Positions 57,012-64,000 of a DNA stretch of 64,000 nt are shown here, in pieces. The translations under genes were made by a program, and so were the position numbers. Position 1 is the stretch's first letter; the number at the start of each line of letters is the position of its first letter. The DNA lies in assembly GCA_036494815.1 (NCBI GenBank), contig DASXNV010000070.1, forward strand, positions 62,001 to 126,000, written 5' to 3'. The notes beneath the pieces were generated by a model, which was not told the origin of the DNA, ran no database searches, and saw only the letters and a list, made by a program, of their open reading frames with translations. The DNA is from Poindextera sp036494815. Lineage in GTDB: Bacteria > Pseudomonadota > Alphaproteobacteria > Caulobacterales > Caulobacteraceae.

Positions 57012-58160
57012 ATGCAGCAGAATTCACCCCCGCCGATGAGCCCGGCGGGCCGTCCCATCAGGCTCGTTTTCCTGTTGCCGGGCATGGTGATGGGAGGGGC
57101 CGAACGCCATGGCCTCGATCTGATGCGACGTTTTGGTCTCGCCGGCTACGATACACGCCTTGTGATCCATGGCAGCAACGCCACCGACCAGATGGAAGCG
57201 ATCGTCCGGGCCCTGGGCGCAGTCCTTTTGCAAGTAAGGGGGATGTCCAGTCTGCCCGGTTGGTTGCGGGTCTGGCGCGAGCTGAAGCGACAGGACGCGG
57301 ACGTCATCTTCTGCGTCAATCACACCGTGGCGATCGTGGCTACGGCGTTGAAGGCCTTGGGCCTGATCCGCAGCAAGGTCGTCTGCGTCCTCCATACGAC
57401 CATCTTGCAGCCCAATGATCGGAAGAACTTTTTTCTGTTCCGCTGGTCGGCCAGGGCATTGGACGCGCTTGTCTATGTGAGTGGAACCCAAAAGCGCTAT
57501 TGGGAAGCAAACGGCGTGAGGGCGCAGCGCAGCGTCAGCATCACCAATGGGGTCGATCTGGCGGAGTTCAGTGATCTGGCGCCTGAGTCGGCGGTTCACA
57601 GAGAGGCGCTTGGCCTCGCCGCCGAGGACTATGTGATCGGTATCGTCGCGGGGCTGCGGCCCGAGAAGAATCATGAGGAGCTGATCGAGGCGTTGGCGAT
57701 CCTGCGCGGCGCGCACGCGCGGGCCAAGGTGCTCATCGTCGGCGAGGGGCGGCGTCGCCTGGCCATTGAGGCGAGGATCAAGGCCTTGGATCTTGAGGAT
57801 CACGTCGTGCTGGTCGGTGAGCAGCCGGATGTGAGGCCCTATATCCGCCTTTGCGATGTCTGCGTTCTTTGCAGCACGACCGAAACCTTTTCCCTGGCGG
57901 CCCTGGAGGTTCTCGCCCTTGGCGCGCCGGTGGTGTCCAGTGACGTCGGCGGGATGAGCGAAATCATCGATCCGGAGGTGAACGGGCTGCTCTATCCGTC
58001 AGGCGACCCCGCCGCTCTGGCCGACTGCCTGCTGCGGATCGCCCGGCCCGAGGTGCGTCAACCCATGCGCGCAGCGGCCCGCGGGTCGGTGCTGCGCCGC
58101 GACATCGGACACATGATGGGGCAATATGTGGATCTGGTCCGCGCCCTGACCGGGAGGTAG
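57012..58160 (+). CDS. GT4 glycosyltransferase
   Basis: The ATG at 57012, 6 bp after GTGGGG, gives 382 residues. The N-terminal LPGMVMGGAERHGLDLM and donor-side GLRPEKNHEELIEAL, LIVGEGRRRLAIE and CSTTETFSLAALEVLALGAPVV show a GT-B enzyme with an E(x7)E. It is paralogous to the 54489 gene and divergent from that operon. The long open frame upstream to 56883 adds an unrelated stretch and was not used. Confidence 0.9.
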   Translation: MQQNSPPPMSPAGRPIRLVFLLPGMVMGGAERHGLDLMRRFGLAGYDTRLVIHGSNATDQMEAIVRALGAVLLQVRGMSSLPGWLRVWRELKRQDADVIFCVNHTVAIVATALKALGLIRSKVVCVLHTTILQPNDRKNFFLFRWSARALDALVYVSGTQKRYWEANGVRAQRSVSITNGVDLAEFSDLAPESAVHREALGLAAEDYVIGIVAGLRPEKNHEELIEALAILRGAHARAKVLIVGEGRRRLAIEARIKALDLEDHVVLVGEQPDVRPYIRLCDVCVLCSTTETFSLAALEVLALGAPVVSSDVGGMSEIIDPEVNGLLYPSGDPAALADCLLRIARPEVRQPMRAAARGSVLRRDIGHMMGQYVDLVRALTGR

Positions 58161-58253
58161 CTTTGGGGCGGCGAGGCATCGGCCGGCGGCATTGCCAGGC
58201 TTGTAATAGATCGGGCGCTATCTCATCATCGCCTTGGTCGCATCTGCGCCTTT

Positions 58254-58275
58254 AGCCGCCGATTTCGGCTTTTTT
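58254..58275 (+). terminator. Weak rho-independent terminator
   Basis: A 5-bp AGCCG/CGGCT stem with a 7-nt loop is followed directly by TTTTT, 93 bp downstream of the GT4 stop. The stem is short, so efficiency is uncertain. Confidence 0.45.
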
Positions 58276-58457
58276 CGTGGCGTGGGATAGTCTGGCGGGG
58301 CGACTGAGCCGCATTGGTCCAAGGTGCTTTTGGGCAATCTGTCAGATGCGTTTTTGCGCTCACGGCAGGCCAAAAAAAGCCGAAGCCTTGGTCGATGCGC
58401 TAGGGCCGTGCGGCAAGTGGCGCGAATAGACTGCGTCTGGAGCGGGAGTTGTGGACC

Positions 58458-59345
58458 ATGTCGGTGACTGACGAAGTCATAGCGCGATATCGCGAGATAT
58501 ATGGTCTCGGCGAGACCGTCGGTCGGCCGCAGGTCGAAGCGCATTGGCGTCTGGAGACGGCGCTCACCAAGGAATTGTTGGATTCGACGCCCCAGGACCG
58601 GTGGGACACGTTCAGCCGCTGTTACACCCAGCTCTACACGGAGCTGCCTTGGTTGAACCAGGGGGAGAACCCAGAGGCCGCTCGTCGCCGCTGGGCGCCC
58701 TGGATGCATCTGGTCCGCCCAAATTCAAAGGTGTTCGAGATCGGCAGCGGGGGCGCGGTGCTTCTCAAGCAACTCGCCGCCCAGGGCCACGACTGCGTCG
58801 CCACCGAGATCACCAAGGAGCGTGGCTCGATGCACGTGTCGGGTAGTGACAAGATCACCTGGCGGACCACCGATGGGATCAATCTGGCCAATTTCGAACC
58901 CAGCGACTTTTATGATGTGGTGGTCTCTTCGCAGGTGGTCGAGCATTTTCACCCTGATGACCTGACAACCCATTTTCGAAACGCGCGCATGATCTTGAAA
59001 CCGGGCGGGCGGTACATATTCGACACGCCGCACCGAGGCACCGGACCCCACGACCTGTCCAGGGTTTTCGGTCTGGAGCGGGCGGTCTGCATGCATCTGC
59101 GCGAATACGACTATCCGGAAATCGGACGCGCCATAGAGGCGGCCGGCTTTCGGAATGTCAGAGCCATTTTCAACCGCGCCATTCTCGGCAAGCCGCATGA
59201 GAGCCGGTTCGGGTTCTGGATATATTGCATGGCCGACCGTCTGTTCGGATGGATGCGCCTGAGGCCGCTCCTGGAGCGGCGCATTCGCCTCGCCATGCGA
59301 GGGCTGATCGCGCCGACCAAGATCTGGATCTCTGCCGAGAAATAG
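58458..59345 (+). CDS. Class I SAM-dependent methyltransferase
   Basis: From the ATG at 58458, 9 bp after GGGAG, the protein has 295 residues. The SAM-binding motif I is KVFEIGSGGAVLLKQLA, with a later acidic TEI and DVVVSSQVVEHF, then LKPGGRYIFDTPH. It most likely methylates a sugar or lipid-linked intermediate of the polysaccharide. Confidence 0.87.
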   Translation: MSVTDEVIARYREIYGLGETVGRPQVEAHWRLETALTKELLDSTPQDRWDTFSRCYTQLYTELPWLNQGENPEAARRRWAPWMHLVRPNSKVFEIGSGGAVLLKQLAAQGHDCVATEITKERGSMHVSGSDKITWRTTDGINLANFEPSDFYDVVVSSQVVEHFHPDDLTTHFRNARMILKPGGRYIFDTPHRGTGPHDLSRVFGLERAVCMHLREYDYPEIGRAIEAAGFRNVRAIFNRAILGKPHESRFGFWIYCMADRLFGWMRLRPLLERRIRLAMRGLIAPTKIWISAEK

Positions 59346-59350
59346 CCGGA

Positions 59351-60658
59351 TCAGGCCCGATTTACGGCCAGCAGGGCTCTGTTCGATGACCGGGATGGTT
59401 CAGCGGCGCGTGCGGCGGATCTTCGCTGGACAGTCGGGATCTGGCAAAGCGCGATGAGGCTGAGCCAGAAGCCGATCGCCCCGTCTCCCACGACGCGAAA
59501 CGGCGAGGATTCACCGGCGGCCATGACGCAGGCTGAGGCCACGATCGCGATATAGGCGACGATCGCTTGCCGGTCGACGCCCTCTGTCGTGAAGGTCGCG
59601 AAATAGGCTCGGGTCAGGACAAATAGAACTACAAATGAAAGCAAAATCATGCCGATGGCGCCCAGTTCAAACAGGACGTCCAGATATCCACTGTGCAGGC
59701 TCGAGGCCGATGAAAACAGGACCTTGGATGTGATGTCGCCAATTGTAGCGTCCGCGGAAGCATAGCCGTGGCCTACCCAAATTCGTTGATTGATTATTCC
59801 TTGGGCAAACTGCCATATTTCGGTGCGGCCACTGAAATGGGAGTCTCGTCCCAATAGAGACGCTAGGTCAGCTGCCTGAAGAGACAGGCCGTAGATGAGA
59901 ATCAAGCTAATAATGGTTGCCGGGATCAGAAAGACTGGTCTGGACGTCGGGCGATATATCAGCAACGCATAGACAGCGCCGCCACAGGCGATTCCCAGAA
60001 TTCCATTTGATGATTTACTGAAGATAATGCACGCGATGGCCGCAGCACGGGCGATCCAAAAGAAAAATTTCCAGACAGGCGGTTCACGTTTCAGGTCCCG
60101 CAGTAACAAGAGGAGTGATGTGACTGCAAATTCCCCCAGTATGTTCTTGTGAATAAATGCGCCGCGCCAATTCCCGGCATGTGACGGCTCGACCAGGTCC
60201 GTGCCGTGATGGAGGCCAATCTTTGGGACAAATATCGCCAGTATGACGCTCAGTATTACAATAAATCCATTGATGATACTCGTCATTCTCAGCAAACTCG
60301 GCAAGCTGATCCAACGAATGACGGCGGCCATCCAGATCATCAAGCTAATCAGGTGATATAGTTGCCTTTCGCTGGTCTTCTGATCGGGCGACCACATTAT
60401 GGTGAGGGCGGCAAACAGGAGGAACGGCAAAAAGGGCGCCAGCGATTTCACGGCTGGTCCCCGGCTATCGGTCAAAAGGATGGCGGTCCCGAAGATGATG
60501 CACGCGAAATTGCGAACCTGGCCATAGACCGGCGGCCAAGGTGAATCGTATGGACCTGCAATCAGGGGATTGTACAGCAAATCAAGGCCGATGGGGGCGA
60601 AGGCCAAATACACCAACAAAATCATCACAAAGGAAAAGCGACTAAGTTGCATAGACAT
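59351..60658 (-). CDS. O-antigen ligase/polymerase (Wzy-like) membrane protein
   Basis: The 435-residue protein has about 11 hydrophobic helices. A large periplasmic loop contains RDSHFSGRTEIWQFA, GHGYASAD and LHSGYLDVLFELG, the Wzy_C/O-antigen-ligase signature with a GRTEIW Arg and an essential His region. It would polymerise repeat units flipped by the Wzx-like protein. Base use is more AT-rich than the flanks, common for polymerases exchanged between strains. Confidence 0.87.
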   Translation of the reverse strand: MSMQLSRFSFVMILLVYLAFAPIGLDLLYNPLIAGPYDSPWPPVYGQVRNFACIIFGTAILLTDSRGPAVKSLAPFLPFLLFAALTIMWSPDQKTSERQLYHLISLMIWMAAVIRWISLPSLLRMTSIINGFIVILSVILAIFVPKIGLHHGTDLVEPSHAGNWRGAFIHKNILGEFAVTSLLLLLRDLKREPPVWKFFFWIARAAAIACIIFSKSSNGILGIACGGAVYALLIYRPTSRPVFLIPATIISLILIYGLSLQAADLASLLGRDSHFSGRTEIWQFAQGIINQRIWVGHGYASADATIGDITSKVLFSSASSLHSGYLDVLFELGAIGMILLSFVVLFVLTRAYFATFTTEGVDRQAIVAYIAIVASACVMAAGESSPFRVVGDGAIGFWLSLIALCQIPTVQRRSAARAAEPSRSSNRALLAVNRA

Positions 60659-61231
60659 GAGGTCGCCCGCTACGAGGGAAGAGATATGCTGCTGGCCAGT
60701 CTGGCCCTGTCGTCAATTCGAACACTGCAGGTGTCCGCCTCGCCAAGCGTCGCCGGCGCTATTCATCGGCGGTTGTCCAATCAGCCGGGCCTTGCCGCCA
60801 ATGACCGCTGGCAAGGGGGCGGAGCCAGGAATGGCGAGGGGCGCTGGTTGATGCTCAATCATGGATGCACGGGCGCCTGTCGGTTTCCTGCGCGTCTTGG
60901 AGCATTTCCTGCCAAAGTGAAATCGGCTGGTGATGTGGACGCGTCCTCACTTTATCCGGAGATTATTCATCCCTGAGGGGGTGTTCAATCCAATATGAAG
61001 CGCCTCTTGCCGCCTTGCGTCGATCGTAGTTCCGAAGGATGAAAAGGAAGTAACGTGCGCGATACGCTCCCAAACGCCGGACCCTACAGGCGCTCGTCGA
61101 TCCGGTGTCCGGCTTGATCATGAAGATGCGTCTGGCCAAGCCGAGCGTTTACAAAGCCTGTCAAGCTGGTTCATCTGTGATCGCGGCGAGGCGACGGCGT
61201 TGGACCTAAACCGGAGGCGAGGGACAAAACC
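60659..61231. other. 573-bp intergenic region
   Basis: No gene is supported. The 109-codon frame at 60647-60976 overlaps the Wzy start and has no conserved look. A 20-codon GTG frame at 61055-61117 has AAGGAAG upstream but nothing recognisable. The stretch 60899-60926 (GAGCATTTCC...) resembles a common alphaproteobacterial intergenic motif. A promoter for the FkbM gene must be here. Confidence 0.4.
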
Positions 61232-62002
61232 ATGATCGGCCTGCTGAAGCGGCACCCGCTGATCCAGCGCCTGAGACGGCACCCGGCGATCGAGCGCTGG
61301 CGCATGCGGAGGCTGTTCTGGCGCGACTTTCATGAAACCGGGGAGTGGGAGCTGAAGGAGCTTCCGGTCTTGGTCCCCAGGGATCGCCTGGCGATCGACG
61401 TCGGGGGCAATATCGGCGTCTATAGTTACCATCTGGCGCGGCTGGCGCGGGAGGTGATCACCTTCGAACCCAACCCCTTTTATGTCGATGGATTGCGGCG
61501 GGCGGGTCTGGCCAATCGGCTGGAACAGGTCGCCCTGTCCGATCGCACCGGAACCGCCGAACTGCGGATTCCCTGGTGGCGAGGTGAGGAATGTGGCGGC
61601 ATGGCCAGTCTCGAGATCGACGCTGTCCCTGGGGAGGTCTTGGCCCGGACCGTTCAGGTTCCCGTGCGCCGCCTTGATGACTACGACCTGCGCGGTGTCG
61701 GTTTCATCAAGATCGATGTGGAGGGACACGAGGAGGGGGTCCTGCGCGGGGCGCTGGAGACCCTGGCTCGGGAGCGGCCGGTGCTGCTGATCGAGATCGA
61801 GGAGCGGCACAATCCGGGCGGCCTCAATCGGATCCGCGCCCTGCTGGCGGCCTATCAGGGCTACTTCTTCCTCAATGGCCAAAGGCGGCCGCTCAGTGAA
61901 TTCCAAACCTCGACGCATCAAAGGCCGGAGGATCTTGAGACGGCCTATGACGAGCGGCGGCGTTCGCCCTATGTGAACAACTTCTTGTTCACGCCGATCT
62001 AG
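61232..62002 (+). CDS. FkbM-family methyltransferase
   Basis: The 256-residue protein has SAM motif I in LAIDVGGNIGVYS, EPNPFYVDGL, and the FkbM hallmark FIKIDVEGHEEGVLRGA. The family O-methylates sugars and other hydroxyls and is frequent in polysaccharide loci. A GGAGGCGAGGGA ribosome region precedes the ATG. Confidence 0.9.
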   Translation: MIGLLKRHPLIQRLRRHPAIERWRMRRLFWRDFHETGEWELKELPVLVPRDRLAIDVGGNIGVYSYHLARLAREVITFEPNPFYVDGLRRAGLANRLEQVALSDRTGTAELRIPWWRGEECGGMASLEIDAVPGEVLARTVQVPVRRLDDYDLRGVGFIKIDVEGHEEGVLRGALETLARERPVLLIEIEERHNPGGLNRIRALLAAYQGYFFLNGQRRPLSEFQTSTHQRPEDLETAYDERRRSPYVNNFLFTPI

Positions 62003-62024
62003 TGGGTATGGCGACGGCTTGGAG

Positions 62025-62762
62025 TCAAACCGGCAATGGCGCCTTGATTCGATCGGCCAGCGACTCGTAGCTCAGTTCCATGTTGCCGTATCGCGCGGCC
62101 AGCGGCGATGGATCGACCGGCGGACGATAGACGCCATATTTAAAGTAGGGGCCCACGAGATCGTGGTAGCCGACGCCTATATTGGCGAGATTGACGACAT
62201 TCTCTCCGTCGATCCACACCTGCAGTTGGCCCTTGCCGAACGGATTGAAGCGGACGCGATAGACAAAGTGGCGCCATCGGCCTCGTTCAAATCCCTTCTG
62301 CTCAAAGCGGACTACCTGTGGGGGATATGTGGCATGGGTTTGCCTGATGTGGGGATCCGAGGCGGTCAGGATCTGGAACCTGTCACCGACCAGGGTTTGG
62401 AACACGCACGGAGAGACGTAGTCGTCCCAGGGATCTTTGTACGCGTGCCACTGTCCGAAGATGGACCATGGCGCCGCGCTGACGGGGCCGGGCTCAATGA
62501 AAAGGCTGTAGGCCTGCCACACATCAACGTCGGTTTTCATGAACCTGTAGATCGCCGCCTCCGACCGCTCGGAGTGTTCGCCCTTCCAATGGTCGCCGGC
62601 GCGAATTTCGAAGCGTTCGACATGGCCGCTCTTCGAATAGGACCACGGCTTGGCGGCGTTGTTCAGGCCTTCCTTGCCCACCCTTCCAACAACGTCACAG
62701 CCCTCCAAGGCGAAAGGCAGGCTGGCGAGGCTGGCGAGCGCGAGGCGCCGGCGGGTGATCAT
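62025..62762 (-). CDS. Heparin-lyase-I-like lipoprotein
   Basis: The 245-residue protein begins with MITRRRLALAS and ends its leader in a lipobox-like LEGC (Cys22), suggesting Tat export and lipid anchoring. The rest matches the polysaccharide lyase superfamily of the genes at 48268 and 50683 more distantly: ERSEAA, WSIFGQWHAY, YFKYGVYR. It could act on the polysaccharide in the periplasm or at the cell surface. It is 21 bp from the convergent FkbM gene. Confidence 0.85.
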   Translation of the reverse strand: MITRRRLALASLASLPFALEGCDVVGRVGKEGLNNAAKPWSYSKSGHVERFEIRAGDHWKGEHSERSEAAIYRFMKTDVDVWQAYSLFIEPGPVSAAPWSIFGQWHAYKDPWDDYVSPCVFQTLVGDRFQILTASDPHIRQTHATYPPQVVRFEQKGFERGRWRHFVYRVRFNPFGKGQLQVWIDGENVVNLANIGVGYHDLVGPYFKYGVYRPPVDPSPLAARYGNMELSYESLADRIKAPLPV

Positions 62763-62846
62763 TGCGCACCTCTGAGGTCTAGCGGCCGCTTCATAGGGCG
62801 CCCGCCCCAGCAGGCGTTGGGGAGCTTCCGGCGACGCAGCGATGTG

Positions 62847-64000
62847 TCACCAGCAAATGCCCTGATAGCCAGCGTCTGATCGCCGATCCGGTGCGTAACG
62901 GACAAGATCGACGATGTGCTTTTGCGCCAGGATCGCCGGATCGATCCGTGGCATCTGTGCGGCGTGGGAAACCACGAGTGTGTCGCTGACCGCGACGACC
63001 TCATCCAATTCCTCGCGCAACATATTGGCGATATGGGGCAGGCGTTCTTGAATGTAAGCGAGGTTGGCTCCGGTCAGTCGTGACAGCCGCACGTTCTCGT
63101 CGAACACGGTGACATTGAAGCCGCGCCCCAACAGACGCTCGGCGAGGATCACCATTGGGCTCTCGCGCAGATCGTCCGTGTCCTGCTTGAAGCTCAGGCC
63201 CACCACGCCGACGCGCTTGCCGCCAGCTCGCTCAATTAGGCGAAAGGCGTTGTCGATCTGCGCGTCATTGGCGGCCACGATGCCGTCGAGCAAGGGCGTG
63301 CCGACATCGATCTGCTTGGCGCGATAACGCAGCGCACGAATATCCTTGGGCAGGCAGGAGCCGCCATAGGCGAAGCCGGGCTTTAGATAGTTTCTCGAAA
63401 TGTTCAGGCGCGTGTCCGAACAAAGGATATTCATCATCTCGTGGCTGTCGATATCGAGATTCTTGCAGATGTTGCCCACCTCGTTGGCGAAGCTGATCTT
63501 GAGGGCGTGCCATGCGTTGTTGAAGTATTTCGTCGCCTCCGCCGTGCGGATAGGCACGACGAAGGGTTTGACTGGCAGTTCGGTCTGGATCTGATGCAAT
63601 CTCTCGATGGACGTGTCATCCAGCCGGCCGAACACCACTGCGCCTGGGTCGTCATAATCTCTTATGGCCGTGCTCTCGCGCAGGAACTCCGGATAGTAGC
63701 TCACGCCAAAATCGACGCCGGCCTTCTTTCCTGAGGCTTTTTCCAGGGCCGGGATGACCACGTCTTCGGTGGTTCCCGGCAGCACGGTGGAGCGGAGCAC
63801 AACGGAATGGAATTGCGACTTGCGCCTGAGCGCCTCGCCGATCTCTTCAGAGACTCGCGTGACATAGGACAGGTCGATGGAGCCGTTGTCGCGCGACGGC
63901 GTGCCGACGCAAAGCAGGGAGATCTCTGATTCGGCGATCGCCAGAGCGACGTCGCTAGTGGCCCTCAGCCGACCCTTGGCCGCCTCGGCCGCCGTCATTT
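62847..64000 (-). CDS. algD: GDP-mannose 6-dehydrogenase (AlgD-like), 5' end outside window
   Basis: The visible 383 codons lack about 70 N-terminal residues that would hold the first Rossmann motif. The rest is a full UDP/GDP-sugar dehydrogenase: CVGTPS, RSTVLPGTT, KYFNNAWHALKISFANE, and the catalytic Cys in YGGSCLPKDIRALRY. The YGGSCLPKDIRAL form is that of AlgD-type GDP-mannose enzymes more than UDP-glucose ones. It oxidises GDP-mannose to GDP-mannuronate, supplying a uronic acid for the polysaccharide. A UDP-sugar dehydrogenase cannot be excluded. Confidence 0.88.
   Translation of the reverse strand, partial: MTAAEAAKGRLRATSDVALAIAESEISLLCVGTPSRDNGSIDLSYVTRVSEEIGEALRRKSQFHSVVLRSTVLPGTTEDVVIPALEKASGKKAGVDFGVSYYPEFLRESTAIRDYDDPGAVVFGRLDDTSIERLHQIQTELPVKPFVVPIRTAEATKYFNNAWHALKISFANEVGNICKNLDIDSHEMMNILCSDTRLNISRNYLKPGFAYGGSCLPKDIRALRYRAKQIDVGTPLLDGIVAANDAQIDNAFRLIERAGGKRVGVVGLSFKQDTDDLRESPMVILAERLLGRGFNVTVFDENVRLSRLTGANLAYIQERLPHIANMLREELDEVVAVSDTLVVSHAAQMPRIDPAILAQKHIVDLVRYAPDRRSDAGYQGICW

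Noticed and set aside
60647..60976. 109-codon plus-strand frame upstream of the FkbM gene
   Set aside because: It overlaps the start of the Wzy-like gene and shows no recognisable motif.

Overview
The window is GC-rich bacterial chromosome. Gene content points to an alphaproteobacterium, most likely Caulobacterales (Caulobacter/Phenylobacterium-like). The clues are a TonB-dependent receptor beside a TetR gene, GH3 and LacI sugar loci, several hybrid histidine kinases, an AlgD-type sugar dehydrogenase, an RTX-type secreted protein and frequent GTG/TTG starts. This placement is inferred from gene content, not from a marker gene. No rRNA, tRNA, CRISPR array or insertion sequence was recognised.

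Layout. 1-9.4 kb: end of a DUF885 hydrolase; a Gtr-type sugar-transfer pair (GT2 plus a GT-C/GtrA fusion); a class III CoA-transferase; an EAL protein divergent from a hybrid kinase. 9.4-20.2 kb: an unusual block with a phosphoesterase, a Ser/Ala-rich protein with eight consecutive His, two TPR/ATP-grasp-like paralogues in opposite orientation, an SPFH protein, a MATE pump, a possible tiny ORF and a redoxin-like/2OG-Fe(II) oxygenase fusion. 20.2-22.2 kb: a second hybrid kinase. 22.3-29.2 kb: a sugar or ester catabolic locus with a cupin protein, a carboxylesterase, two convergent LacI paralogues and a GH3 glycosidase; matching operator-like sites sit at both outer promoters. 29.2-38.3 kb: a possible minus-strand operon (tandem TetR, class C serine hydrolase, saccharopine-dehydrogenase-like enzyme, M61 peptidase, GNAT) divergent from a TonB receptor. 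38.3-46.1 kb: a MASE1 hybrid kinase, amidase, MetA-like enzyme and ThDP enzyme. 46.5-64 kb: an exopolysaccharide locus with four GT4 glycosyltransferases, a Wzx-like flippase, a Wzy-like polymerase, two methyltransferases, three heparin-lyase-I-like polysaccharide lyases (one with an RTX tail), a double alpha/beta hydrolase of exosortase-associated type and an AlgD-like GDP-mannose dehydrogenase cut by the window edge.

How it fits together. The last 18 kb reads as a Wzx/Wzy-type system making a uronic-acid-containing polymer, with secreted and surface lyases that could trim or release it. The 9.4-20 kb block has an architecture compatible with a peptide or protein modification system (ATP-grasp ligase, oxygenase, exporter, small proteins); this is a hypothesis and the most novel-looking part of the window. 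A recurring theme is paralogue pairs in opposite orientation: the LacI pair, the lyase pair, the TPR/ATP-grasp pair and a GT4 pair.
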